Below are positions 29,523-39,393 of a DNA stretch of 64,000 nucleotides, piece after piece. Within the stretch, counting starts at the first letter, position 1, and the number at the start of each line of letters is the position of its first letter. Source of the stretch: Pleomorphomonas sp. JP5 (lineage in GTDB: Bacteria; Pseudomonadota; Alphaproteobacteria; Rhizobiales; Pleomorphomonadaceae). The stretch covers positions 1-64,000 of the forward strand of contig NZ_JAMDLI010000006.1 of the NCBI RefSeq assembly GCF_023721815.1. Direction: 5' to 3'. The notes beneath the pieces were generated by a model. The model ran no database searches and was not told the origin of the DNA. It was given only the letters and a program-made list of their open reading frames with translations. A program made the position numbers and the translations under genes.

Positions 29523-29672
29523 CGAACCTATTCTGAGCCCCGGCAGCGATCAAGCTCGCAACCTGACGGATCGAAACTGCTGAACAATCGCGAAAAACGG
29601 CGACGCGCCGGGTGGGGGGAGCCCGGCGCGTCGATGGTCGGCTAGAGCGGGACGGGGGAGGGGCAACCCGCC

Positions 29673-30095
29673 TTAGAGCACGACCAGCGTTTTCTCGATG
29701 TTGCCGCGCGTCGCGTGGCTGTAGGGGCAGACGATGTCGGCCTTGGCGACCAGATCCTCGACCACGGCGCGATCGACGCCGGGCACCTTGATCTCAAGCT
29801 TGGCGGTGATGCCGAAGCCGCCGCCATCCTCACGCGGACCGATGCCGATGTGGGCGTCGATCGACGCGTCGGCGGGAATGGAGACCTTTTCCTTGGAAGC
29901 CACGAACTTCAGCGCGCCCATGAAGCAGGCCGAATAGCCGGCCGCGAACAACTGCTCGGGATTGGTGCCCTGACCGCTGTCGCCACCCAGCTCCTTCGGG
30001 GTCGACAGGTCGATCTTCAGGCGACCGTCGTCGGTCTCCGAATGGCCGGTGCGGCCGCCGGTCGTGTGGGCATGGGCGGTGTAGAGAACGTTCAT
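29673..30095 (-). CDS. ohr: Organic hydroperoxide resistance protein Ohr
   Basis: A 140-residue OsmC-fold thiol peroxidase of the Ohr subfamily. It has catalytic Cys57 ([10 protein letters not shown]) and Cys123 ([13 protein letters not shown]), with Arg15 (GRTGHSE) and Glu48 (NPEQLF) as the usual partners. It reduces organic hydroperoxides with lipoylated protein as reductant. The start MNVLYTAHA at 30095 follows GAGGAA; 21 open upstream codons cover the promoter. It is divergent from ohrR with a shared operator. Confidence 0.95.
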   Translation of the reverse strand: MNVLYTAHAHTTGGRTGHSETDDGRLKIDLSTPKELGGDSGQGTNPEQLFAAGYSACFMGALKFVASKEKVSIPADASIDAHIGIGPREDGGGFGITAKLEIKVPGVDRAVVEDLVAKADIVCPYSHATRGNIEKTLVVL

Positions 30096-30131
30096 GGCTT
30101 CCTCGCCTGTTTGTGTTCCGATGCCCATATC

Positions 30132-30145
30132 AATTGCGCGCAATT
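30132..30145. promoter_or_regulatory. Probable OhrR operator
   Basis: AATTGCGCGCAATT is a perfect 14-bp palindrome in the 182-bp gap between divergent ohr and ohrR. Known OhrR boxes are AATT-containing palindromes in this position. A further AATT half-site lies at 30157-30160. Binding by OhrR is inferred. Confidence 0.65.
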
Positions 30146-30277
30146 TGATTTTGAGCAATTCACATTCTCGTGATCACAACCGATTTCCACTGGGGAAATG
30201 CGACTTGCAACGTATATTGGTCCTCGCTTTCGCAAGAGAACGCCGACGACCGAAAAAGGTTCCAACTCCGGATCGCC

Positions 30278-30736
30278 ATGACCAGCGCCCCAAAGCTCTC
30301 CGATCAGCTCTGCTTTGCCGCCTATTCCTTCACGCACGCCCTCAACAGGGCCTACCGGCCGCTCCTGGAGCCGCTCGGCCTCACCTACCCGCAGTATCTT
30401 GTCATGCTGGTCTTGTGGGAAGCTGACGGCCAGACGGTGAAGGAAATCGGCGAGCGACTGAAGCTCGATTCCGGCACGCTGACGCCGCTTCTGAAGCGCC
30501 TCGAAACGATCGGCTACGTGACGCGCCGTCGCGGCAAGGCGGACGAGCGGCAGGTGATCGTCCACCTCACGGAGGAAGGACGGGCACTATCGGACAAGGC
30601 GGCCGGCATACCCGTCGAACTCGGGTGCGCCATGGGCGCGGAGTTGGGCGAAATCGCCAACCTGCGCGAACGCCTGCTGGCGCTCCGCGACCGCCTGGGC
30701 GAGACCGGCTGCGCCGTCGGCGAGCCGGAGACATAA
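30278..30736 (+). CDS. ohrR: MarR-family organic peroxide sensor OhrR
   Basis: A 152-residue MarR-type winged-helix repressor. The reactive cysteine is Cys12 in DQLCFAAYS, and Cys117 in a C-terminal helix could form the disulfide of two-Cys OhrR proteins. The recognition region [15 protein letters not shown] and wing [10 protein letters not shown] are intact. Oxidation by organic peroxides would release the repressor and induce ohr. ATG at 30278 is where OhrR proteins start; the 36 open codons upstream would run through the operator region. Confidence 0.93.
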   Translation: MTSAPKLSDQLCFAAYSFTHALNRAYRPLLEPLGLTYPQYLVMLVLWEADGQTVKEIGERLKLDSGTLTPLLKRLETIGYVTRRRGKADERQVIVHLTEEGRALSDKAAGIPVELGCAMGAELGEIANLRERLLALRDRLGETGCAVGEPET

Positions 30737-30841
30737 GGCGCGCCGATCGCGAGGGAGGCTCCCCTCCCCCGCCCACATCACATCATCGCGAAAACGAACC
30801 GGCGTTCGCTTGCCGCCGGCGCGCATCGGCAACCGTCGCCG

Positions 30842-33800
30842 TCAGAACTTCAGCTTGAAGCCGGCGTTGGCCGCATAGGCCCAACTGTCGTCGGTATAGC
30901 GGCTGGCGTTGAAACCGACCATCATCGACGTCTGCTCGTCGAGATGGAACTCGGCATCCAGGCCGAGCCGGCCGCCGACCTGATTGCGATCGCCCATCGT
31001 CGAGACAGAGAAGTCGGTTCCCGACATAGACGCGTTGAGGTTGGCGTCCCCGAGGTTGTAGGTGTCGAGCGCAGCAGCCGAGAAGGATACCGTGGCGCTC
31101 TTGCCGTTATCGAACCGGTGCTCCTTGCTGAGCTTGAGCTCGAACACGCCCTGGAGGGCCTGCGCCGACCGATCGTCGTAGGTAAGGTTCATCGTCGAGC
31201 CGGTTTCGCTGTAGCCCTCGAAAGAGCCATAGGTGTAGCGGACCGATCCGCGTGGCGTCAGCGTCCAGCCTTCCGACAGAACATAGGCGCGCGACAGGGC
31301 TATCTCCGGCGAGACGAACCAGCCATCATAACTGCCACGGGCAGTCTCGGTACCCGAGTTCACCTCGCGCGTCGTGTCGGAAAAGATGCCGCCGGCGATC
31401 ACAGAGGCATCGAGCATGTAGCCCGACAGAGGCTGACGCAGATAGAAACCGGCGAAGGCCGTGTTGCCATCGACCTCGGAGGTACCGCTATCGGTCCAGC
31501 TCTTCAGCTGCCCGATGCCAGCCATGAAGCCGATACGCGTCCGATCGAAGACATGATCGACGCCGAGCGCCAGCCCATAGTGTTTCGCCGACGTATCGGA
31601 GTAGTCGTCGAAGCTGGCCCCGCCGAAAGCGCGCATCCAGAACAGGTTACCATACGGGTCCACCGCCAGCCCGTCGCCGACCATGGTCGAAATGGCTTTT
31701 TGGCTCTCGCTCTTCTGCTCGGCGTCGTCATAGGCCAGGGCCACGCGCGAGGAAACGCTGCGATCGACGTCGATCGACAAGACGTCGGTCGCCGTCGCGC
31801 CGATCGTGGAGCTAACCGTCTGCATGGTGTTGAAAACCGATGCGGAGGCACCGGTATCGACCACAGTCATGGTGCCCGACGCGGTGTTGGGAGTGGAGTA
31901 GAGGATCGTCTGGCGATTGTTGTCGAGCGCGACGGTGTTGCTGCCAACCAGATAGTTGGCGATCGGCACGACGAAGCTGCCTTCGGAGAAGCCCGTCGTG
32001 TTGTCGCTCGTTCCGGCATAGTCGACGACGGTGGTGAAGCTGGCGCCGGCCAGGATGTTCAGGCGGTTGCCATCACCGGCGTAATGGATCGACGCCACGT
32101 CGCCGTCGATCGTGCCGGAGGTCGTGACGGAGCTTGTGTAGCCATTGGCGAACACGACGCCATACTGGGTACCGTCGATCGAGCCGGTATTGAACAGCGA
32201 TCCGCCTTTCATGGTCACCGTATCGGCGGTGCTCGTCACCGAACTCGTCACCCTGAGCGTGCCGTTGTTGACCGTGAAGGCGTTCTTCGTGAAGCTCGAC
32301 GTATCCACCGACAAAAGGCCACCATCGACGGTCACCCCGCCGGTGAAGCCGCTGTAGTCGCCCGTCAGCCCGGTCACGCCCGCCAGCGATCGGATCGTAC
32401 CGGAACCGGTCACGTCGACGCCGAAGCTGTAGTTGCTGTCGGTATGATTGAACAACAGCGTACCGTCGCCGGCGCCAAAGGAAATGCTCCCGACGTTCAG
32501 CGTACCCGCCGACGCCGCCGCCTCTCCGGCCGCCGCGCCAATATTGACCGCGCCGGTAGACCCGGCCAACTGGGCGATCTGAATGACGCCCGCACCGCCG
32601 CCCACCGTCACGGTGCCGCCGCTGGCCGCCGTCAACGAGCCCTTGCCGCCGGAGTTGTAGCCCACCGAGATTGCCGCGTTCGAGCTGACCGCACCACCAT
32701 CCGAGACGGTCAGGGTGCCGACGTCGTTCCAGCCGATGTTGATCTCGCCGGCCGACAGCGTCGACCCGGTGCCGCTGACGGTGCCGTGCCCATCACCCGC
32801 CGAAGTGTTGCCGAAATAAATCTTGCTGGTGCCCGTGGTGGCGACGATGCCACCGTTCAGAACGTTGAGATAGCCGGTGCCGATGTCGCCGACGTAGATG
32901 CGATCTGCAGTCAGTTTGGAACCGCTGCCGGTCACATTCAGCGTACCGGTGCTCGGCGCATACTCACCGATGAAGACGTCGCCCGTGATCGTCGTGGTGG
33001 CGGCGTTCGACAGGGTCATCGTCGCCGCACCATTCCAGCCGACAGCCAGTTGGATAGCGGAGATTGACGAACCCGGGCCGTCGACCTTGACGGTTCCGGT
33101 GCCCCCATCGACATAACCGACATACATCTTGCCGGTGCCAGTCACGGTGTAGCTCCCGCCATCCAGAACGTTCAGGGTGCCCTCGCCGGTCCCGCCGACA
33201 TAGAGACGGTCGGACGTGACGGACGACCCGGTGCCGCTGATCGTCATGGTGCCGGTGCCTCTATAGAGCTCGGCAATCGAGACATCCGTCGTCACCGTGA
33301 CCTTGGCACCATCGCTGACGTTGACGGTGCCGTCACCTTCGTTTCCAATGTTAAATTTCTTGGCGTTCACTTCCGACCCAGTTCCAGTAACCGTCAGGAC
33401 ACCAGAGCTATAGGGGTTGAACGCGACATAGACGGTATCCTCGGTCGTCACCTTTGCGCCGTCCGAGACGGTCATCTTGACTTTTCCGCTGTTGGAAACA
33501 ACGAGGTCGTAGGCCGTCAGGGTTGTCGAAGCGCCGGAAAGATTGACTGTTGCCTTGGAGCCCACGTGCCAGCCGAGAATAACCCTTCGGTTCGCGCCGC
33601 TGGCCGTAATGGTGCCCCCGTCGGTCACCGTGAGAGTGCCCTCGCCGCCAAGACCGATGTAGATCCGGTTGGCGGTCAGGTTGACGACGCCGCTGGTGGT
33701 CAATGTCCCGACACCGGTGGCTTGATTACCCAGAATGAGATCATAATCGGAGGACAAAGATCCTGGGTTGACGACGGAAACCGTCGCCGTCCCCGTATCG

Positions 33801-34051
33801 CCGATAACGTAACTGTCGGTGCCGGTAATTGCGTCGGGGCTGGTAATCGTCGTCGAACCACTATCGAAAACAGTATTTGCAGCCTGCGCGGCCTGCACGG
33901 CCGCCAGCGTCAGCGACGACGACGCGAGAAGCGCCCGGCCCGTCGTGACCCAGGGGCGAACCTTGCCGACAGTTCGGCTCGTCGTGAGCCCGCGTTCCGA
34001 GGTGGGAACGCTGCGAAACAGCCTCTGCTTCTCGTTCACGACAATTTCCAT
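30842..34051 (-). CDS. Autotransporter with a repetitive beta-helix passenger
   Basis: A 1069-residue type Va secreted protein. It has an extended signal peptide (about 1-56, ending AVQAAQA), a long passenger and a C-terminal outer-membrane beta-barrel (about 800-1069, ending in the aromatic signature FKLKF). The passenger has roughly ten degenerate repeats of 40-50 residues built from phrases such as GEGTLTVTDGG, GTGSSVTSDRLYVG and KIYFGNTS. These are the rungs of a parallel beta-helix, as in AIDA/pertactin-like adhesins. The start at 34051 follows GGGGAAG. The passenger has no protease or lipase motif, so adhesion or aggregation is the likeliest role. Confidence 0.9.
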   Translation of the reverse strand: MEIVVNEKQRLFRSVPTSERGLTTSRTVGKVRPWVTTGRALLASSSLTLAAVQAAQAANTVFDSGSTTITSPDAITGTDSYVIGDTGTATVSVVNPGSLSSDYDLILGNQATGVGTLTTSGVVNLTANRIYIGLGGEGTLTVTDGGTITASGANRRVILGWHVGSKATVNLSGASTTLTAYDLVVSNSGKVKMTVSDGAKVTTEDTVYVAFNPYSSGVLTVTGTGSEVNAKKFNIGNEGDGTVNVSDGAKVTVTTDVSIAELYRGTGTMTISGTGSSVTSDRLYVGGTGEGTLNVLDGGSYTVTGTGKMYVGYVDGGTGTVKVDGPGSSISAIQLAVGWNGAATMTLSNAATTTITGDVFIGEYAPSTGTLNVTGSGSKLTADRIYVGDIGTGYLNVLNGGIVATTGTSKIYFGNTSAGDGHGTVSGTGSTLSAGEINIGWNDVGTLTVSDGGAVSSNAAISVGYNSGGKGSLTAASGGTVTVGGGAGVIQIAQLAGSTGAVNIGAAAGEAAASAGTLNVGSISFGAGDGTLLFNHTDSNYSFGVDVTGSGTIRSLAGVTGLTGDYSGFTGGVTVDGGLLSVDTSSFTKNAFTVNNGTLRVTSSVTSTADTVTMKGGSLFNTGSIDGTQYGVVFANGYTSSVTTSGTIDGDVASIHYAGDGNRLNILAGASFTTVVDYAGTSDNTTGFSEGSFVVPIANYLVGSNTVALDNNRQTILYSTPNTASGTMTVVDTGASASVFNTMQTVSSTIGATATDVLSIDVDRSVSSRVALAYDDAEQKSESQKAISTMVGDGLAVDPYGNLFWMRAFGGASFDDYSDTSAKHYGLALGVDHVFDRTRIGFMAGIGQLKSWTDSGTSEVDGNTAFAGFYLRQPLSGYMLDASVIAGGIFSDTTREVNSGTETARGSYDGWFVSPEIALSRAYVLSEGWTLTPRGSVRYTYGSFEGYSETGSTMNLTYDDRSAQALQGVFELKLSKEHRFDNGKSATVSFSAAALDTYNLGDANLNASMSGTDFSVSTMGDRNQVGGRLGLDAEFHLDEQTSMMVGFNASRYTDDSWAYAANAGFKLKF

Positions 34052-34455
34052 TTTTCTTCCCCAGCGGAATGGCGACACAAAAACACCGAAATTCCGTCGG
34101 CTGATTCGCATCACAGACAATTGTATTGTTTTTAAGTAGCAATTGCAGTTAAGCAATCGGCTATGACCAAGTTCGGTCACAAATCCCGCTACCAACACCC
34201 CAATGCGCCCTCCTGAGCAGCAAGCAAGACCTCCTGCGAGCGATACGTGCATGGCTCGCATGTTCCGCCTCGCCTTGACTTCTCTGCCCTCAGGCCTCAT
34301 GTGGAAGGCAACGGGTGGCAAGCTGCCCCTTATCTCGGCCGCGTGAGCGGATCGGTTTCGATCCTTGGCCGTTCCTCCTACCGATAATTGGCCCGATCAC
34401 GCGGGGCCGGTTGCTCCCCGCGAACGCCACCGGCTCCTCCCGCCGGCGGCCACGC

Positions 34456-35961
34456 ATGGTTTTGAAAGCAGATTTCCCTTTGACGTCCTTTTCCGACTTC
34501 GGCCTTGCCGACACGCTGAACCGCGCCCTCGTCGACGCAGGTTATGAGACCCCGACCCCCATCCAGACCCAGGCGATCCCCGACCTTCTGAAGGGTCGCG
34601 ATCTTCTCGGCATCGCCCAGACCGGCACCGGCAAGACCGCTGCCTTCGCCCTGCCGATCCTGCAGCGCCTTGCGCCGGGCAAGCCGGCCGCCCCGCGCCG
34701 CGTCCGCGCCCTGATCCTGTCGCCGACCCGCGAACTGGCGACCCAGATCGCCGAGAGCTTCAAGCTCTATTCGCGCTACATGAACCACATGTCGATCGCC
34801 GTGGTGTTCGGCGGCGTCGGCCATCGCCCGCAGGAAGATCGCCTGAAGCGCGGCGTCGACATTCTCGTCGCCACCCCCGGCCGCCTGATGGACCACATGG
34901 CCGCCGGCATGGTCTCGCTTGAGACGACCGAGATCTTCGTGCTCGACGAGGCCGACCAGATGCTGGACATGGGCTTCGTCCAGCCGGTGCGTCGCATCGT
35001 CAAGCACCTGCCCAAGGCGCGGCAGAGCCTGTTCTTCTCGGCCACCATGCCGAAGGAAATCGGCCAGCTGGCCGGCGAGTTGCTGTTCAACCCGATCACC
35101 GTTTCCGTCGCCCCGGCCGCCACCACCGTCGAGCGCGTCGAGCAGCGGGTGATTCACGTCGAGACCGCCGCCAAACGCCGGCTGCTGCTTGACGTGATCG
35201 TGGCCGAAAAGCCCGAGCGCGCCCTGATCTTCACCCGCACCAAGCACGGCGCCGACCGCGTGGTCCGCCAGCTCGGCCAGGACGGCGTCGACGCCGCCGC
35301 GATCCATGGCAACAAGAGCCAGGCCCAGCGCGAAAAGGCGCTCGCCGCCTTCAAGGCCGGTTCGACGCAGATCCTCGTCGCCACCGACATCGCAGCTCGC
35401 GGCATCGACGTCTCCGGCGTCAGCCACGTCATCAACTTCGACCTGCCGAACATCCCGGAAAGCTACGTCCACCGCATCGGCCGCACCGCGCGCGCCGGCG
35501 CCTCCGGCGTCGCCATCTCCTTCTGTTCGGATGACGAGCGGCCCTATCTCAAGGACATCGAGAAGGTCACCCGCCAGAAGATCCCGGCCGAGGATCGTCG
35601 CGGCACCATCGCGATGCCCGAGCGCGACAGTTCCGAGCGTGCCGAGCGTCCGTCGGGCAAGCGTCCGCAACCGGGCGGTCGCTCCGGCAACCGCAACAAC
35701 CGCCGCCCCGCCCCGCCCTCCGTTTCGGCCGAGCAGCAGCGGCGCGACGCCATGCCCGCCGCCAAGGCCCGTCAGCCCGGCGCCGCCAAGCCCTCGCACG
35801 CCGCCCATGGCAAACCTGGCCAGTCGAAGCCCTCGCAGCGTCCCATCCACCGGGATACCGGAGCGGCCGAGGAAACCCTTGGCCGCGTCGGCTTCCTCGC
35901 CGGCGGCCGCGAAGGCCTGAAGCGCCGTCCCGAGGGTCGCGGCCAGCGCGACGGCCGCTAA
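34456..35961 (+). CDS. rhlE: DEAD-box RNA helicase RhlE
   Basis: A 501-residue helicase with Q motif (YETPTPIQTQAIP), Walker A (AQTGTGKTAAF), the DEAD box (FVLDEADQMLDMGF), SAT, and C-terminal motifs ARGIDVSGV and HRIGRTARAG. A disordered Arg/Pro/Gln-rich tail of about 120 residues follows, as is usual for proteobacterial RhlE. It probably remodels rRNA precursors and aids mRNA decay. ATG at 34456 is used because the upstream open frame (from 34315) has no helicase similarity. A long hairpin follows the stop. Confidence 0.93.
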   Translation: MVLKADFPLTSFSDFGLADTLNRALVDAGYETPTPIQTQAIPDLLKGRDLLGIAQTGTGKTAAFALPILQRLAPGKPAAPRRVRALILSPTRELATQIAESFKLYSRYMNHMSIAVVFGGVGHRPQEDRLKRGVDILVATPGRLMDHMAAGMVSLETTEIFVLDEADQMLDMGFVQPVRRIVKHLPKARQSLFFSATMPKEIGQLAGELLFNPITVSVAPAATTVERVEQRVIHVETAAKRRLLLDVIVAEKPERALIFTRTKHGADRVVRQLGQDGVDAAAIHGNKSQAQREKALAAFKAGSTQILVATDIAARGIDVSGVSHVINFDLPNIPESYVHRIGRTARAGASGVAISFCSDDERPYLKDIEKVTRQKIPAEDRRGTIAMPERDSSERAERPSGKRPQPGGRSGNRNNRRPAPPSVSAEQQRRDAMPAAKARQPGAAKPSHAAHGKPGQSKPSQRPIHRDTGAAEETLGRVGFLAGGREGLKRRPEGRGQRDGR

Positions 35962-35973
35962 GCCTTCTGTTGC

Positions 35974-36016
35974 CCCTCGCTTGCTCGCGGTTCTATAACC
36001 GCGTAGCAAGCGAGGG
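35974..36016 (+). promoter_or_regulatory. Long hairpin that covers the ribosome-binding site of the next gene
   Basis: An 11-bp outer stem (35974-35984 with 36006-36016) and a 7-bp inner stem (35986-35992 with 35997-36003) share a small bulge and a four-base loop. The 3' arm contains GAGGG, most of the ribosome-binding site for the aldo/keto reductase at 36026. It may end rhlE transcripts, mask translation of the next gene, or both. No T tract follows. Confidence 0.65.
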
Positions 36017-36025
36017 AGCGACACG

Positions 36026-37072
36026 ATGGCCTATGAAGCAGCGGCAACCCGTTACGACGACATGATCTATCGCCGCGTCGGGCGGTCCGGCCTTAAGCTG
36101 CCAGCCATTTCGCTCGGTCTCTGGCAGAATTTCGGCGAGAATGCCCCCATCGAGCGGGGCCGCGCCATTTGCCGCACGGCCTTCGACCTCGGCATCACCC
36201 ACTTCGACCTTGCCAACAACTACGGCCCGCCGCCCGGCACCGCCGAGGAGGCTTTCGGCAAACTCATCGCCAGCGACTTCCGGCCCTATCGCGACCAGAT
36301 GATCGTCTCCACCAAGGCCGGCTACGGCATGTGGCCCGGCCCCTATGGCGAGTGGGGCAGCCGCAAGTACCTGATCGCCTCGCTCGACCAGAGCCTGAAG
36401 CGGATGGGTCTCGACTATGTCGACATCTTCTATTCGCACCGCTTCGACCCCGAGACGCCGCTCGAGGAAACCATGGGCGCGCTCGACCATATCGTCCGCT
36501 CCGGACGCGCACTCTACGTCGGCATCTCCTCCTACAATTCCAAGCGCACGCGCGAAGCCGTCGCCATCCTCAAGTCGCTCGGCACGCCCTGCCTCATCCA
36601 CCAGCCCAGCTACTCGATGATCAATCGCTGGGTGGAGGAGGACGGCTTGCTCGACACCCTCGACGAGCTCGGCGTCGGCTCCATCGCCTTCTCGCCGCTC
36701 GCCCAGGGCATGCTCACCGATAAGTATTTGAAGGGCGAAGTGCCCGAAGGCAGCCGGGGCGCCCGCAAGGGGCCGTTGAAGCCGGCCTTCCTCAATGAAG
36801 ACAACCTTGCCCGTATCCGCGCCCTCAACGATATCGCCGCGGCGCGTGGCCAGACGCTGGCACAGATGGCAATCGCCTGGGTGCTGCGCGGTGGCCGCGT
36901 CACGTCGGCACTGATCGGCGCCAGCCGGCCCGAGCAGGTCGTCGATTGCGTCGGCGCCTTGAAAAACCTCGAGTTTTCAGACGCGGAGCTTAGGGAGATC
37001 GACGCCAGAGCTCCCGACCTCAACGTCAACATCTGGGCCGCCTCGGCCGAACGGCAGGGGCCCTCGCGCTGA
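36026..37072 (+). CDS. Aldo/keto reductase, L-glyceraldehyde 3-phosphate reductase-like
   Basis: A 348-residue (beta/alpha)8 NADPH-dependent reductase close to the YghZ/Gpr type. It shows the N-terminal YRRVGRSGLKLPAISLGLWQNFG, the catalytic Asp and Tyr in HFDLANNYGPP, Lys in VSTKAGYGMWPGPYGEWGS, and His in FYSHRFDPETPLEETM. Such enzymes reduce L-glyceraldehyde 3-phosphate and toxic aldehydes such as methylglyoxal. It sits 64 bp after rhlE behind a hairpin and has its own terminator. Confidence 0.9.
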   Translation: MAYEAAATRYDDMIYRRVGRSGLKLPAISLGLWQNFGENAPIERGRAICRTAFDLGITHFDLANNYGPPPGTAEEAFGKLIASDFRPYRDQMIVSTKAGYGMWPGPYGEWGSRKYLIASLDQSLKRMGLDYVDIFYSHRFDPETPLEETMGALDHIVRSGRALYVGISSYNSKRTREAVAILKSLGTPCLIHQPSYSMINRWVEEDGLLDTLDELGVGSIAFSPLAQGMLTDKYLKGEVPEGSRGARKGPLKPAFLNEDNLARIRALNDIAAARGQTLAQMAIAWVLRGGRVTSALIGASRPEQVVDCVGALKNLEFSDAELREIDARAPDLNVNIWAASAERQGPSR

Positions 37073-37097
37073 ACGCAGGCAGTCCGAGCGTTGTTTG

Positions 37098-37131
37098 CGA
37101 CCGTAAAAGCCCCCTCCGGCCTTTACGGTCG
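37098..37131 (+). terminator. Intrinsic terminator after the aldo/keto reductase gene
   Basis: A 10-bp stem CGACCGTAAA/TTTACGGTCG extends by three more pairs across one mismatch, around a six-base loop. T-rich sequence (CCTTGCTTTATT) follows on the plus strand. Confidence 0.7.
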
Positions 37132-37321
37132 ACCTTGCTTTATTGACAAGGCAGGCCGCCGACGGAAAATCCGGAAGACTAGATTCATCTAAAATATAGG
37201 TTTCAGGAATAGTTCGCTCACCACCTACACGCGTGTCATCCAATATTCATAGTTTTCTTTGTTTACGAATACTCAACCTAGAAAAACCTAAAATCGCATC
37301 ACTTCCAATTGGAGATCCGCG

Positions 37322-39364
37322 ATGCGAACCCAGGGCAGTCTTTCCACCCGCCTCCTCTTGACCACGGGAGCCACGGTCGGCCTTAGCATCGTGCTATCCG
37401 TCGCAGTGACGGCCTGGAACGCGGCGCACCGGACCGAGGCCGACATCATGATGCTGGCCACGGAGAAGGCGGCCAGCATCGCCCGCAGCGCGGAAAACCA
37501 GATCACCGAGGCCGTTTCGGCGGGTGCGACCCTGACGGCTTCGCTGTCCGGCCTCGCCGTCAAGCGCAATACCCAGAGCGCCGACGTCATCGAAATGATC
37601 AAGGCGGTGCCGGCGGCCTTCCCCAACGTCTTCGGCGCCTGGATGTGCGATCTCGCCGACCGTCCGGCGGGCGAGCTCTTCAAGGGAACCGATGGCGCCA
37701 ACGACGCCGGCCTCTTCACGCCCTACTGGACCAAGTCGGCCTCTGGCGAGCTGTCGTTCACGACCTTCACGGTCGATCCGAAGGCCGGCTGGTACGCCGC
37801 CCCGCTCGCCGCCGGCAAGAGTCTGATCTCCGAGCCCTATCAGTCCGAGCAGAAGGACCTGATCACCTCGATCACCGTTCCGATGCGTCTCGACGGCAAG
37901 ATCGTTGCGCTGGCCGGCGTCGACATCAAGCTCGACAATCTCGCCTCGAGCCTCAGCGCCATGCGTCCCTTCGAAGGGGGGCGGGTGATGCTCATCTCCA
38001 ACGCCGGCAACTGGCTGGTTCCGCCGGACGCCGATTCCCTGATGAAGCCTTACGCCGGAATCGGCGAGGCCGACATCAAGGCCGCGCTAGCCGACGGCAA
38101 GATGCACACCATATCCGGCTTCGACGACGGGTCCACACGCATCGTCTATCCCTTCTCCGCGCCGGGCATGAACACCACCTGGGCCGCCGTTGTCGAGGTG
38201 CCGCGCGCCGTGTTCGTCGATCCGGTCTACGCCAGCGTGTTCGAAACCATGCTCAGCGGCGTGCTGGTGCTGGCCGCGGCGATGGCGGCGATCCTGTTCT
38301 CGACACGCTATGTGGTGAGGCGTCCGCTCGTCCAGACGCTGGGCAGCGTCAACGCGCTGATCGAGCGTCGCTATGACGTCGCCATCCCCGACACCAACCG
38401 CAACGACGAGATCGGCGCCATCAACAAGGCCCTCGAAGTGTTCCGGGACAAGGCGCAGCAAGCCGAGACGCTGGCCGAACAGCAGGCCGTCCTGCAACGC
38501 GAACAGATCGAACGCGCAGAAACCATTCGCAGCGCCTCCCAGCGCTTCGATCTCGACGTGACCAGCCTGACCGACCGCGTCCTCGGCCTCGTGGAAGAGC
38601 TGAACAAGGCCTCCGACGTGCTGACCCAGGGCGCCGACGACACCAGCATGAAGAGCGCGGCGGTGGCTTCCGCCTCAGAGCAGGCCTCGGCCAATGTCGG
38701 CGCCGTCGCCTCGGCCGCCGAAGAGCTGAACACCTCGGTCGACGAGATCGGCCGCCAGATCATGCAGTCGGCCGAGATCGCCTCGCAGGCCGTTGGTCAG
38801 GCAACCGACGCCAACAGCCGCGTCGACGCCCTCGCGGGCGCCGCCCAGCGCATCAGCGAGGTGGTCCAGCTGATCAATGCCATCGCCGAGCAGACCAATC
38901 TCCTGGCCCTCAACGCCACCATCGAGGCTGCGCGCGCCGGCGAGGCGGGCAAGGGCTTCGCGGTCGTCGCCGCCGAGGTGAAGCAGCTCGCCGACCAGAC
39001 CGCCCGGGCCACCGGCGAGATCGCCGTCCAGATCCAGTCGGTGCAGTCGGTGACCGCCTCCACGGTCGAAGCGATCCAGGCGATCTCCACCACCATTCAG
39101 GAAATGAACCGCATCTCGCGCAGCATCCAGACCTCGGTCGAGCAGCAAGGCAGCGCGACGCGCGAGATCGCCACCAACATCCACGAGGCGTCGGCCGGTA
39201 CGCGCGAAGTGTCGCAGAACGTCTCGGGAGTCGCCAGCTCGGCGACGGCGACCGGCGGAACCGCCCGCAAGGTGCAGCAGGTGGCCGTCAGCCTGTCCGA
39301 TCACACCCAGGATCTCAGGGCAACCGTGGCCGGCTTCATCGACAGCGTTCGCAAGACCGCCTGA
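37322..39364 (+). CDS. Methyl-accepting chemotaxis protein with a dCache-type sensor
   Basis: A 680-residue receptor. The first membrane helix (about 9-31) precedes a periplasmic double Cache domain whose features include [18 protein letters not shown] and [20 protein letters not shown] second helix (about 306-330), a HAMP segment and the signalling domain follow, with the tip [21 protein letters not shown] (about 520-540). Cache receptors sense small molecules such as amino acids or organic acids; the ligand is unknown. A long AT-rich 5' region precedes the start. Confidence 0.92.
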   Translation: MRTQGSLSTRLLLTTGATVGLSIVLSVAVTAWNAAHRTEADIMMLATEKAASIARSAENQITEAVSAGATLTASLSGLAVKRNTQSADVIEMIKAVPAAFPNVFGAWMCDLADRPAGELFKGTDGANDAGLFTPYWTKSASGELSFTTFTVDPKAGWYAAPLAAGKSLISEPYQSEQKDLITSITVPMRLDGKIVALAGVDIKLDNLASSLSAMRPFEGGRVMLISNAGNWLVPPDADSLMKPYAGIGEADIKAALADGKMHTISGFDDGSTRIVYPFSAPGMNTTWAAVVEVPRAVFVDPVYASVFETMLSGVLVLAAAMAAILFSTRYVVRRPLVQTLGSVNALIERRYDVAIPDTNRNDEIGAINKALEVFRDKAQQAETLAEQQAVLQREQIERAETIRSASQRFDLDVTSLTDRVLGLVEELNKASDVLTQGADDTSMKSAAVASASEQASANVGAVASAAEELNTSVDEIGRQIMQSAEIASQAVGQATDANSRVDALAGAAQRISEVVQLINAIAEQTNLLALNATIEAARAGEAGKGFAVVAAEVKQLADQTARATGEIAVQIQSVQSVTASTVEAIQAISTTIQEMNRISRSIQTSVEQQGSATREIATNIHEASAGTREVSQNVSGVASSATATGGTARKVQQVAVSLSDHTQDLRATVAGFIDSVRKTA

Positions 39365-39393
39365 CAAGGGGATGGGGCTGCAGAGCCCCTCCC

